Below, one piece after another: positions 34,431 through 42,819 of a stretch of 64,000 nucleotides of DNA (position 1 is the stretch's first letter; the number at the start of each line of letters is the position of its first letter). The translations under genes and the position numbers were made by a program. Below the pieces are notes generated by a model. The model was not told the DNA's origin, ran no database searches, and worked only from the letters and a program-made list of their open reading frames with translations. The stretch is taken from positions 8,990,001 to 9,054,000 of the forward strand of contig NZ_JAGSHX010000006.1 in assembly GCF_018138715.1 (NCBI RefSeq). Direction: 5' to 3'. Origin of the DNA: Streptomyces asiaticus (GTDB lineage Bacteria > Actinomycetota > Actinomycetes > Streptomycetales > Streptomycetaceae).

Positions 34431-35117
34431 TCACCATCCGCCGTCTCCGATCAGCGCGGCGGCGGCCTCGGTCAGCCGTGCGTCCGGCACCCGCCCCACC
34501 AGGGCGGCGGGCGTGTCACGCAGCCAGGTGTTGCCACCGAGCCACCAGTCGGCGGCGCCCCACGGGTCCTGGTCCGACAGCAGCATCCTGTTGATCCGCT
34601 GCACCACCGGCCGTGGCTCACCGGTGTCCGGGTCGAACTGGAAGTCCGGGTAGCGGTCGCCGCGTTCGGGATCGGACAGCCGGATCAGCCCGGCCCCGGC
34701 GGGATCCTCGGCGGCCGTACCGGTGAGCTGCTCCGGGCCCCGCGCGGGGGCGGTCAGCAGCCGCTGCCGTACGGCCCGGGCGATCTCGGCGCTCTCGGGG
34801 TCCAGGGTCGGCCAGTCCACGGAGTCCAGCAGCCGGATCAGCTCGGCCAGCCGGTCGGTGTCCGGCAGGACGGCGGAGGGCGCGGCGCCCCCGGACCGGA
34901 ACTGGTCCAGCTTTCTGCGCAGTTCCATCTCCCGGGGGAGGGGCAGCAGCGCCAGTCGCACCTGCCGCACCGCGCCGCGCACGGCCCTGGTGTCGTCTCC
35001 GGCGGCCCGCAGCCGCAGCACACTGTCCTGGAAGCCGCTGAACTGCGCGGCGGTGAGCGAGGCGCGGATCTCCGGCAGATGCCGGCGCAGCAGCTCCAGG
35101 AGATCGTCGGTGGTCAT
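34431..35117 (-). CDS. Probable antitoxin-like partner of the RES protein (MbcA/ParS-like C-terminus)
   Basis: A 228-residue protein from ATG 35117, overlapping the CHAT gene stop (ATGA). The N-terminal two thirds are helical (LLELLRRHLPEIRASLTAAQF; REMELRRKLDQFRSGG). The C-terminus contains DPWGAADWWLGGNTWLRDTPAALVG, the W...G...L...P pattern of the DUF2384/MbcA toxin-binding domain that pairs with RES toxins. No Xre helix-turn-helix is apparent, so it may not bind DNA. It could connect the CHAT protease to the RES toxin. Assignment as antitoxin is inference. Confidence 0.6.
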   Translation of the reverse strand: MTTDDLLELLRRHLPEIRASLTAAQFSGFQDSVLRLRAAGDDTRAVRGAVRQVRLALLPLPREMELRRKLDQFRSGGAAPSAVLPDTDRLAELIRLLDSVDWPTLDPESAEIARAVRQRLLTAPARGPEQLTGTAAEDPAGAGLIRLSDPERGDRYPDFQFDPDTGEPRPVVQRINRMLLSDQDPWGAADWWLGGNTWLRDTPAALVGRVPDARLTEAAAALIGDGGW

Positions 35118-38100
35118 GGCTGTCGTCCTTCCACGGGTGCGTGGGGAGCGGGGTTGCCCTGGTGGATGAATCCGGCCCAGGAGACGGCCCGGGCCAGACT
35201 CCCCGCGTCGCTCTGCGTCTCGGCCAGCAGGAGCCCGGTCAGCCCGGGGACGGGATGGCGGTCGTGGTCGAGCATCCACAGCTGGGCGGCGCGCAGGGCG
35301 TCCGGCGGAGCCAGCCCGGCGACGGTCAGCTGGTGGTGGAAGACCACCATCAGCGCGGCCGAGGCGCTGTCCGAGACCTTCCACCGCGAACCGACCACAT
35401 CCGTGGCGCCGCGCGCCAGCAGTGCGGTGGTCGGGGTCAGCGCCTCGTCGTGGTCACGGCTGCTGAGGTCCGTCTCACAGGCGCTGAGCACGATCAGCGG
35501 CCCGGTGGCGGCCGGCTCCCCGGCGGGTACGTCGAGGATGCGCGTCACCGTCAGCCTGCCCGGGTCCGGGGCGTCCGCGTGGCCCTGGGGGTCCGCGGTG
35601 TCCGGGCCGGCCAGGTGGAGGGCCGAGTCGGTGGGCCGCAGCCCGGCCAGGCCGTGCACCACCAGATGCAGCAGCGAGGCGGCGGGCGCGGCCGGGCCTC
35701 CGGGGAGGTGGGAGAGCACGTCATCGGGCGTGCCCAGCGCGTTCTCGGGCGCGTCCTCGTGCCAGCCGTAGAGCAGGGCCTCGGTGTAGTACGCGGTACG
35801 CAGGGCCGTCACCTCGTCCTGCGCCCACGTCAGATCCCCGCTGGGGTCGGCCACCAGCACCGCGCGCTCGCTCGCGGGCACCCGGCCGCGCCGGGCGGCC
35901 CGCAGGAACTCACCGCCGGACGCGGCGTACGAGATGACCGTGTCCTCGCAGACGTACGCGTACGGACGCCGCGCGTCGGCCCGTTGCCGGGGGAGGCGGG
36001 CGGCGTGCCACGGAACGGCACCGAGGTTGCCGCACGGCACGAGGACCAGCCTGACCGGTGCGTCGCGCTCCCCCCGTCCGTCCTCCGCTTTCCCCTGCCC
36101 GTCCTTCGCCTTCCCGCGCCCGTCGTCCGCAGCCCGGGCGTCCAGCGCGTCCAGGACGGGGGCGAGGACGGCCGGGCCCGCCCAGTCGCACAGCCCCTCC
36201 AGTGCCGCCTCCCAGTCGCGATGCGCCTCGGCGTGGGCGTCCATGCCCTGCTCGGACACGGCGGACCGCCGCGCACCCGCGTCCAGATAGCGCTCCAGTG
36301 GCTCGCGGCCGAGCGTGCCGAGCCCCGGCAGGGGCAGCGCCGTCGGCTCGCCGGTGCTCCGCACCAGGACCGCCACGCCATCGGCGGCGCCCTGCCCGGG
36401 CACCAGATACACCAGGGCGTCGGCGCCGGTGGCGCGCAGCCCGTCCCGCAACTCCCCGATGGCGGGGGCGCCGAGCAGTCCGCGCAGCGGCGCCTCGCCG
36501 CTGTCCCGCCGCAGCACGTCCAGCGCGCGGCGGCGCAGCGTGCTGGGGATCTCGACGCCGGGGGCGGCCCCGGCCGGCATGACCCGCGCGAGCGCGTTCC
36601 GGACCTCCTCCGGGGTGCCTCCGATGCTGGGTGCGCCTCCGATACCGGGTGCGCCTCCGATACCGGGTGCGCCGCCGGTGCCGGGCGTGAGTCCGCCGCC
36701 GGTCGGCGCGGCCTCGGGCGGGAGGTCCCGTACGGCGGTCCGCCACTGCTCGGCCAGCTCCGCCTCGCCCCGGGCGGCCAGCTGCTCGGGGACCCCGGCG
36801 GCCGCGGCCGCGGCGCGCAGCACCAGGCCCCGCCCGTTCTCCAGCGATGTCACGGCCTCCTCGATCCGGCCGTCCACGGCGGCCCAGTGGGCGGCGAGCA
36901 GCCCACGGCTGGCCCCCGCCCTCGCCACCTCGAGGCCGTGCTCGGCGCCGAGTTGCAGCAGCACGTCCTCGGCCAGCACCCACAGCGAGGCATGCGCGGT
37001 GGCGACGGCCGCCCCTGTGTCATCGCGCTCCCGGTCGGCGCGCAGCCGGTACGCCTCGGCCAGCTCCCACAGCAGCTTCTGCCGGATGTCCGGGCTGGTG
37101 CGCTCGGTGAGTTCCCCCCTGGCCCGTTCCAGCTCGCCGAGCGCCTCCTCCAAGTCGGAGGGGTCGCCGGTCGACCTGTGGACGGCGAGCAGCGCCAGCC
37201 CGATGCCCTGCCGGATCCACACCCGCTGGTCGGGGGTCGAGGCGGGGCCGTCCAGGGCCCGGCGGGCCCTGGCCACGGCCTCGGAGACCCGCGCGGGATC
37301 CGGTTCGATCATCGAGAAGAGGGCGAGCAGGGGCGCGCACTGCGCGTCCATGAGGGGCTGGGCGAAGGTCGGGAGCCTCGGGTGGTTCGCCGCTTCCTCG
37401 AAGTAGGCCACAGCGGCCCGCAGCGCGGGGATCCCGCCGTCCAGCGTGGCCAGGCTCAACTGAGCCTGGCCGAGCAGGAAGAGCACCAGGAACTGCCATT
37501 CGCTGTTCTCGCCGGCCTCCTCCAGCAGGTCGAGCAGCTCGTCCAGCAGGTTCTCCAGCGTTTCGGTGTTCCGCTCGTCCAGCGCCTCGTTGAGCCGCAG
37601 CTGAAGGTGCATGCACCGGGTGCACAGCCGCAGCCCCTCCGCGCCGGGCCCGGTCGCGTGGGCGGATTCGAACACCGCGGAGGCGGGGCCGAAGAGCGTG
37701 TCGAGGCGGGCACGCGCCTGGTCGCGGTCGGTGAGGTTGCCGCCCAGGATGTTGGCCGCGGCCAGCAGCCCGGGCGATATGACCCCGGCCATCCAGTCCA
37801 CCCGGCCGGATCCCGCACCGGCGGCCGTGCCGATCAACTCGGCCGCCTCGGCCAGCCGGTCGGCGTCCCCCGTGCGCATGCCGTGCGCCATGCGGCTCAT
37901 CGCCGCGCGCATCGCGGTCTCCGCCTCCTCACCGGCCGGCCCCTTGCTCACCTCATTGACCAGGGCCTCCAGATCCTCGGTCCGGATGGTGCCGGGCACT
38001 TCGAGCTCCAGCATGAGGGCGGCCTGTGCGAAGGTGAGGGCGGTCTCCTCCTCGGAGGACTCCGCCATGGCCTCGGCCTCATCGCCCTCGCCCGCCTGCC

Positions 38101-38911
38101 CGGATCCGGAGAATTCGGTGGCCAGGCCGCTCAGGGCCCGCATCAGCTCGGAGTTGCGGCCCGGCAGCCGCTGCGCCATCCGGGCGGCCAGGTCGGCCAT
38201 CTGCTCGAGGTCCCGGGAGCGTACGACGGCGGGCACCCGTTCGAGGATGTCGGCCGCCCAGAACAGGGATTCGGCGGCGTCTTCGGGCAGGGTCGGCGCC
38301 AGGTCGGCCACCAGACCGCGCAACTCGGCCAGATCGGCGGTGAGTTCGGGGTCACCCAACGCCACTCGGCGCCCCATGTCGAAGGACTCCATGAGACGGG
38401 ACAGTGTGCCGTCCCATCCGGCCGTCATGCCGGGCGTCAGCAGCAACCGCACCAGGTGGAAGGCGGAGGCCCGCTCGTCCCGAGGGTCCAGCGCCTCAGG
38501 GGCGCGGGCGGCCCGCAGCACCCGCAGCCCCCTACTCCGGTCGTCGTCCGTGGGATTGCGCCCGTAGCGCTCGGCGTACAGGCCGCCGAGCCGGGCGCGT
38601 ACGGTGCACAGCAGCGCGTCCTCGTCCGGTACAGCCGCCGCCAACTCGGCTTCCAGGCCGTCCAGTTCGGTGATGCGTTGGTCGAGCAGGGCGGGGTCGG
38701 CGGTGGCGGGCGACCGAGTGCCGTCGGGCGTTCGCGTGCCGTCGGGCGCTCGCGTGGCCGCCGGGCCGTCGGACGAGCCGTCCGAACCGGGGCCCTTCGA
38801 ACCGGGGCCGGCCGCCGGGCCCTCCGGTGGGGGCGGGACGATCCACGCCAGCGCGTCGGCCGCGGCCCGTTCGGCGCGGTCACGTAATGCCGCGAGATCC
38901 CTGCCGTGCAT
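35114..38911 (-). CDS. TPR-like repeat protein with C-terminal CHAT (caspase-like) protease
   Basis: A 1265-residue protein from ATG 38911 with a GGGGGA site. About 1000 residues are helical, with TPR-like stretches (e.g. EEALGELERARGELTERTSP and SLATLDGGIPALRAAVAYFEEAANHP), and serve as a binding scaffold. The last 190 residues form a CHAT domain: His1086 in LLHLVVHG and Cys1145 in VLSACETD are both intact, followed by GATDVVGSRWKVSD. CHAT proteases are caspase relatives that execute regulated cell death or cleave effectors such as gasdermins or toxins. A Gly/Ala/Pro-rich repeat interrupts the middle. It leads a minus-strand operon with the antitoxin-like and RES genes. Confidence 0.9.
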   Translation of the reverse strand: MHGRDLAALRDRAERAAADALAWIVPPPPEGPAAGPGSKGPGSDGSSDGPAATRAPDGTRTPDGTRSPATADPALLDQRITELDGLEAELAAAVPDEDALLCTVRARLGGLYAERYGRNPTDDDRSRGLRVLRAARAPEALDPRDERASAFHLVRLLLTPGMTAGWDGTLSRLMESFDMGRRVALGDPELTADLAELRGLVADLAPTLPEDAAESLFWAADILERVPAVVRSRDLEQMADLAARMAQRLPGRNSELMRALSGLATEFSGSGQAGEGDEAEAMAESSEEETALTFAQAALMLELEVPGTIRTEDLEALVNEVSKGPAGEEAETAMRAAMSRMAHGMRTGDADRLAEAAELIGTAAGAGSGRVDWMAGVISPGLLAAANILGGNLTDRDQARARLDTLFGPASAVFESAHATGPGAEGLRLCTRCMHLQLRLNEALDERNTETLENLLDELLDLLEEAGENSEWQFLVLFLLGQAQLSLATLDGGIPALRAAVAYFEEAANHPRLPTFAQPLMDAQCAPLLALFSMIEPDPARVSEAVARARRALDGPASTPDQRVWIRQGIGLALLAVHRSTGDPSDLEEALGELERARGELTERTSPDIRQKLLWELAEAYRLRADRERDDTGAAVATAHASLWVLAEDVLLQLGAEHGLEVARAGASRGLLAAHWAAVDGRIEEAVTSLENGRGLVLRAAAAAAGVPEQLAARGEAELAEQWRTAVRDLPPEAAPTGGGLTPGTGGAPGIGGAPGIGGAPSIGGTPEEVRNALARVMPAGAAPGVEIPSTLRRRALDVLRRDSGEAPLRGLLGAPAIGELRDGLRATGADALVYLVPGQGAADGVAVLVRSTGEPTALPLPGLGTLGREPLERYLDAGARRSAVSEQGMDAHAEAHRDWEAALEGLCDWAGPAVLAPVLDALDARAADDGRGKAKDGQGKAEDGRGERDAPVRLVLVPCGNLGAVPWHAARLPRQRADARRPYAYVCEDTVISYAASGGEFLRAARRGRVPASERAVLVADPSGDLTWAQDEVTALRTAYYTEALLYGWHEDAPENALGTPDDVLSHLPGGPAAPAASLLHLVVHGLAGLRPTDSALHLAGPDTADPQGHADAPDPGRLTVTRILDVPAGEPAATGPLIVLSACETDLSSRDHDEALTPTTALLARGATDVVGSRWKVSDSASAALMVVFHHQLTVAGLAPPDALRAAQLWMLDHDRHPVPGLTGLLLAETQSDAGSLARAVSWAGFIHQGNPAPHAPVEGRQP
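36612..36684. repeat. 18-nt tandem repeat (about 4 copies) inside the CHAT gene
   Basis: GGGTGCGCCTCCGATACC-type units, two identical and two diverged, encode GIGGAP repeats in a linker. In-frame length variation is expected. Confidence 0.8.
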
Positions 38912-39048
38912 GAAACGTCCCCCTTCGTCATGCCGCTCTCATCATCCGCCCATCCGCGCGAGCACAGGAGTCCTTTGATCGCTCTTTCCGGAAACCAACC
39001 AGAAGACGTCCGCGAACCGCCCGGTCCACTGGCCGGCGAGGCCTATGA

Positions 39049-39420
39049 TCACGCGCCGACCCGGAAGCGGATCCTGGCGACCGCGTCCGCGAATGCGCCG
39101 GGTGCTTCCTGGGGTGGGTTGTGGCCGACGCGAAGGCGTACGTCGTCGATCAGGTCGGGAAAGCGCGCGGCGTGTTCGGCGGTCGGTTTCGGCGCGCGGA
39201 GCCCGTCGTCAAGCGCGCTGACAGCGATCGTAGGGGCCTGGATCTGTGGAAGTGGCGCGATGCGGTCCTCGTCGGCTTGGTATTCCGGCACGCCTGCGGC
39301 GAGTTGGAACCGGTGCTGGTAGGAGTGGACGGCGACGGCGACGGCGACGAAGTCGGCGTTATGGAGCGAGGGCGCGGTCGCGGCGAACTCCTCGTCCGTG
39401 AAGTCCCATCCGGGCGACTC
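39049..39420 (-). pseudogene. C-terminal remnant of an alpha/beta-fold hydrolase
   Basis: The frame from about SPGWDFTDEEFAATAPSL through FVAVAVAVHSYQHRFQLAAG to GHNPPQEAPGAFADAV reads like the last 120 residues of a Streptomyces alpha/beta hydrolase (epoxide hydrolase / haloalkane dehalogenase-like group), including the late catalytic Asp region (VSALDDGL) and His (VGHNPPQ). The N-terminal two thirds, with the nucleophile elbow, are absent. Upstream sequence is the antisense of the neighbouring reductase gene. There is no start codon or ribosome binding site, so it is a 5'-truncated relic. Confidence 0.75.
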
Positions 39421-39485
39421 ACCGGACGACCCGGGCCCGCTCCCCGGGAAGCGGTCAGGCCCTCGCGGTGAAAAGGGAGATGACG

Positions 39486-40376
39486 ATGTCGATGGAACTA
39501 ACCGTCGCGGTGGTGGGCCCGGGGGCGATCGGCACGACCGTGGCGGCGGCGCTGCACGAGGCCGGCCGTGCGCCGCGGATCTGTGGCCGCACAGCGCGTG
39601 AACGCCTCGAGTTGCACGTGGGCGAAGGCCGCGTCGTCGTGCCGGGGCCCGTGCGGATCGACCCGGCACAGGCTGACGGGGCGGTCGACCTGGTCTTCCT
39701 CGCCGTCAAGTCGACGCAGGTCGAGGCGGCGGCACCGTGGTTGACGGCGTTGTGCGGTGCGGACACCGTGGTCTGTGTTCTACAGAACGGCGTCGAGCAG
39801 GAATCGATGGTCGCGCCTCACCTCTCCGGCGCCCGGGCCATCCCGTCGGTCGTGTGGTTCCCCGCCCAGGCGCGGTCCGACGGTTCGGTGTGGTTGCGCG
39901 GCGAAGCGCGCCTCACCCTGCCGGACACCCCGGCGTCCCGTGTGGTGCTCGAGGCGCTGCGCGGCACCCGGTGTTCGGTCGACCTGGCCACGGACTTCAC
40001 GTCCGTGGCGTGGCGCAAGCTGTTGCAGAACGCGGTCGCCGGATTGATGGTCCTCACCGGCCGCCGCTCCGGCATGTTTGCCAGGACCGACATCGCCGAG
40101 CTGTCCCTGGCCTATCTACGGGAGTGCCTTGAGGTCGCCCGAGCCGAGGGCGCGGCACTGGGCGACGAGGTCCCGCGAGAGATCGTTGAAAGCTTCCGGG
40201 CCTACCCGGCCGACATGGGCACCTCCATCCTCGCCGACCGCGAGGCCGACCGGCCGCTCGAATGGAACACCCGCAACGGTGTCGTGCGGCGCCGCGGACG
40301 GGTCCACGGCATCCCGACCCCCATCAGCGATCTGGTGGTGCCACTCCTCGCGGCCGCCGGCGATGGACCCGGCTGA
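39486..40376 (+). CDS. 2-dehydropantoate 2-reductase-family protein
   Basis: A 296-residue protein from ATG 39486, six bases after AGGGAG. The N-terminal dinucleotide-binding motif is VAVVGPGAIGTTVAAAL. LVFLAVKSTQ carries the conserved Lys, and CVLQNGVEQE the Asn-Gly of the NADPH/substrate site. The C-terminal helical domain has WRKLLQNAVAG and ends with RRRGRVHGIPTPISDLVVPLL. Ketopantoate reductases make pantoate for coenzyme A. An isolated copy outside a pan operon may act on another 2-keto or lactone substrate. It abuts the hydrolase remnant, which marks a rearrangement junction. Confidence 0.88.
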   Translation: MSMELTVAVVGPGAIGTTVAAALHEAGRAPRICGRTARERLELHVGEGRVVVPGPVRIDPAQADGAVDLVFLAVKSTQVEAAAPWLTALCGADTVVCVLQNGVEQESMVAPHLSGARAIPSVVWFPAQARSDGSVWLRGEARLTLPDTPASRVVLEALRGTRCSVDLATDFTSVAWRKLLQNAVAGLMVLTGRRSGMFARTDIAELSLAYLRECLEVARAEGAALGDEVPREIVESFRAYPADMGTSILADREADRPLEWNTRNGVVRRRGRVHGIPTPISDLVVPLLAAAGDGPG

Positions 40377-40479
40377 CTCCTGGCGTCACGCGCCGCCGAT
40401 GAGCGGACGCGACGGCACGTGCCTCCGGCACAACCCCACCCACCTGCGGCAAAGGGGAAAACGGACATGAGGTGAATCA

Positions 40480-40496
40480 CGTGACATCCCGTCACG
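40480..40496. promoter_or_regulatory. Inverted repeat CGTGAC-ATCCC-GTCACG upstream of the MHYT gene
   Basis: Perfect six-base arms with a five-base spacer, about 126 bases before the MHYT start, inside a 245-base gap. A candidate operator or a terminator for the reductase gene. Confidence 0.4.
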
Positions 40497-40621
40497 CCCG
40501 GTGAGACACCTTTATCGATGCGTGACCAAATGTGTGGGTGGCGTGCTCGACCGCGCCCTACCCTCGCCGGTGACCCAACGTTTCTGCACAGGATCCCCGC
40601 GGCGAAAAGGGTGGAGCGTAC

Positions 40622-41584
40622 ATGTACGGCACGATCGACGGGTTCAACTACGGGGCCGCCACCCCCCTCGCGGCCTACCTCATGGCCTGTCTGGGAGGAG
40701 CCCTCGGCTTACGCTGCACCGCCCGGTCGGTGCGTACCCAGCGCTCCTGGAAGGCGGGCTGGCTCGCGCTCGGATCCGCGTCGATCGGCTCGGGCATCTG
40801 GACGATGCACTTCATCGCCATGATGGGGTTCCATGTGAAGGAGACCCCGATCGGCTTCGACATACCGATCACCCTTCTCAGCCTGGTCGTGGCGATCGTC
40901 GTCGTCGGCATCGGCGCCTTCATGGTCGGCTACCGGGGCACCTCCCCCGGGGTGCTGCTCGCGGCCGGTGTGTTCACCGGACTCGGCGTCGCGGGCATGC
41001 ACTACATCGGGATGTCCGCGATGCGCATGCAGGGGCACTTGGAGTACTCCGTGCCGACCGTCCTGCTCTCCGTCCTGATCGCGGTCGTGGCCGCGACCGC
41101 CGCTCTCTGGGCCGCCGTGACCATCCAGGGCTTCCGCGCCAGCCTGGTGTCGAGCATGGTGATGGGAGTCGCCGTGACCGGGATGCACTACACGGGCATG
41201 GCCGCGGTCAGCGTGCGGCTGGACGATGTGCTCAGCGCATCCGTGGGCGGTGAGGCGCCCGCTTCGCTCATCCTCCCCATGCTGATCGGTCCGGTGGTCT
41301 TCCTGGTGATCGCGGGGACCATCATCATGTTCGATCCGCTGCTCGTCCTGGGCGAGGGGGAGTGGAACGAGAAGAAGGCGGCCGGTGCGCGCGGGACCCC
41401 GCCGCCACCGCCCCGGCCGGTCTGGCCGGTTTGGCCACCGGAGGAGGAGCCCGCTCGGGCCCGGCCTCGGCCACCGGAGGAGCCTGTTCGGGCCCGGCCT
41501 CGGCCACCGGAGGCGGAGGCCGCTCGGGCCCGGACGAGGCGCCCGGGCCCGCGCCACGGCCGCCGGGAGTACCGCGAGTGGTGA
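40622..41584 (+). CDS. MHYT-domain integral membrane protein
   Basis: A 320-residue protein from ATG 40622 with GGAG seven bases upstream. Seven hydrophobic helices carry the MHYT signature three times: WTMHFIAMMG, GMHYIGMSAMRMQG and GMHYTGMAAV. MHYT domains are proposed membrane sensors of O2, CO or NO through bound metal. In other bacteria they are fused to GGDEF/EAL or kinase domains, but here the cytoplasmic tail is only a Pro/Arg-rich low-complexity extension of about 70 residues with repeated RARPRPPEE units. Output is therefore unclear. It is not in an obvious operon. Confidence 0.92.
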   Translation: MYGTIDGFNYGAATPLAAYLMACLGGALGLRCTARSVRTQRSWKAGWLALGSASIGSGIWTMHFIAMMGFHVKETPIGFDIPITLLSLVVAIVVVGIGAFMVGYRGTSPGVLLAAGVFTGLGVAGMHYIGMSAMRMQGHLEYSVPTVLLSVLIAVVAATAALWAAVTIQGFRASLVSSMVMGVAVTGMHYTGMAAVSVRLDDVLSASVGGEAPASLILPMLIGPVVFLVIAGTIIMFDPLLVLGEGEWNEKKAAGARGTPPPPPRPVWPVWPPEEEPARARPRPPEEPVRARPRPPEAEAARARTRRPGPRHGRREYREW

Positions 41585-41682
41585 ACCCAGGACCGTTCCG
41601 GGGCACGACGAGGCGGCCGTGACCCGCGCGCGGCGCGGACACCGATCCGCCACCACGGCCACCCCGCCGCACCCCGTGCGCC

Positions 41683-42819
41683 CTAATGGAACCGGTGCGT
41701 CCCCGACCAGCCGGGATCCCCGCTCATGGCGAAGCGCACCCACGCGCCGTGCATCTCCGCGGCCAAGGAAGGCGGGATGTCCGGTCCGAGCAGTCCGTTC
41801 GCCGTACGGAGCGCGGGCAGTTCGGTGCGGTCGAAGACGAACGGGAGCTCCACGGCGTGGCACGCGCCGAACGCCCCGCCCCGCCAGTCGAAGTCGTAGG
41901 TGAACGCCTTGTCGTAGCGGGACACCAGCCGCTCGCGGGCGTCGCGGAACACCGCGTCGATGGCCGCGCTCTGTTCCGGCCGCTGGTAGAGCAGCGACTC
42001 CTGGGTGTTCGTGCCCACCAGCAGATCCACCGGATGCGGCGGTGGCGCGTCGTCGAGCCCGTCGAGCACCACACCGAGCGGCGACAGCCTCGGCCCCACC
42101 CCGGGCACCTCGGCGAGCGCGGACACCAGGCGCTCGTCGGATGTGTCGGCGAACGCCTCGGCCGTCGCCGGAACGCCCAGCCGGTCCGCCAGGGCCCGGG
42201 TCGTCTCCGCCGCCTCCGCGCCGGTCAGGGCGTGGAGCCCACCGCTCTGGCTGATCGCGCCCCGGAACAGCCCGGCGGCCTCGGGCGTCACCAGCAGCGC
42301 GCTGATGATCATCGCTCCCGCCGACTGCCCGAACACCGTGACCCGGTCCGGGTCCCCGCCGTAGTCCGCGATGTGGGCACGCACCCATCGCAGCGCCGCG
42401 AGCACGTCCAGCAGGCCCCGGTTGCGCGGGGCGCCCGGCAGATCGAGCCAACCCAGCGCGCCGAGGCGGTAGTTGAGGGTGACCAGGACCACGCCGTCGC
42501 GGGCGAAGGACGTCCCGTCGTACACCGGTGCCTGGCCGGTGCCGGAGAGGAACGCGCCGCCGTGCACGAAGACCATCACCGGGGCGTCTCCATCGGCGCG
42601 TGGCGTCCAGACGTTGAGCGTCAGATAGTCCTCGCCACGCACCCAGCCCGGGCCCATCAGCGGGCTCAGATCCGCCGGGAACCGCCGCTTAGGTGCCGGA
42701 GCGGTCGGCCCGGGCCCGTCGGCGCCGGGTACGCCGTCCACCGGGGTCGGCGCGGCGAACCGCGCGGCGCCGGTCGGCCCGGCCGCGTACGGGATGTTCC
42801 GGAACACGCTCATCGCCAT
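41683..42819 (-). CDS. Type B carboxylesterase
   Basis: A 378-residue alpha/beta hydrolase. ATG 42819 is chosen because AAGGAG lies eight bases upstream; ATG 42813, overlapping the previous stop, is possible. The N-terminal SVFRNIPYA, DYLTLNVWTP, the oxyanion hole FVHGGAF and the nucleophile elbow VTVFGQSAGAM are typical. The acid and histidine are expected near NTQESLL and ACHAVELPFVF. It is about 100 residues shorter than many type B esterases. It is translationally coupled to the upstream MBL-fold hydrolase gene, so the two probably degrade one compound, perhaps a lactone or ester. Confidence 0.9.
   Translation of the reverse strand: MAMSVFRNIPYAAGPTGAARFAAPTPVDGVPGADGPGPTAPAPKRRFPADLSPLMGPGWVRGEDYLTLNVWTPRADGDAPVMVFVHGGAFLSGTGQAPVYDGTSFARDGVVLVTLNYRLGALGWLDLPGAPRNRGLLDVLAALRWVRAHIADYGGDPDRVTVFGQSAGAMIISALLVTPEAAGLFRGAISQSGGLHALTGAEAAETTRALADRLGVPATAEAFADTSDERLVSALAEVPGVGPRLSPLGVVLDGLDDAPPPHPVDLLVGTNTQESLLYQRPEQSAAIDAVFRDARERLVSRYDKAFTYDFDWRGGAFGACHAVELPFVFDRTELPALRTANGLLGPDIPPSLAAEMHGAWVRFAMSGDPGWSGTHRFH

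Noticed and set aside
35141..38887. 1248-codon plus-strand frame opposite the CHAT gene
   Set aside because: The minus strand carries an intact CHAT domain; the opposite frame is low-complexity Gly/Arg/Gln-rich and recognisably a shadow.
19728..38911. Integrated prophage or integrative element origin for the island
   Set aside because: No integrase, tRNA attachment site, direct-repeat borders or phage structural genes are visible.
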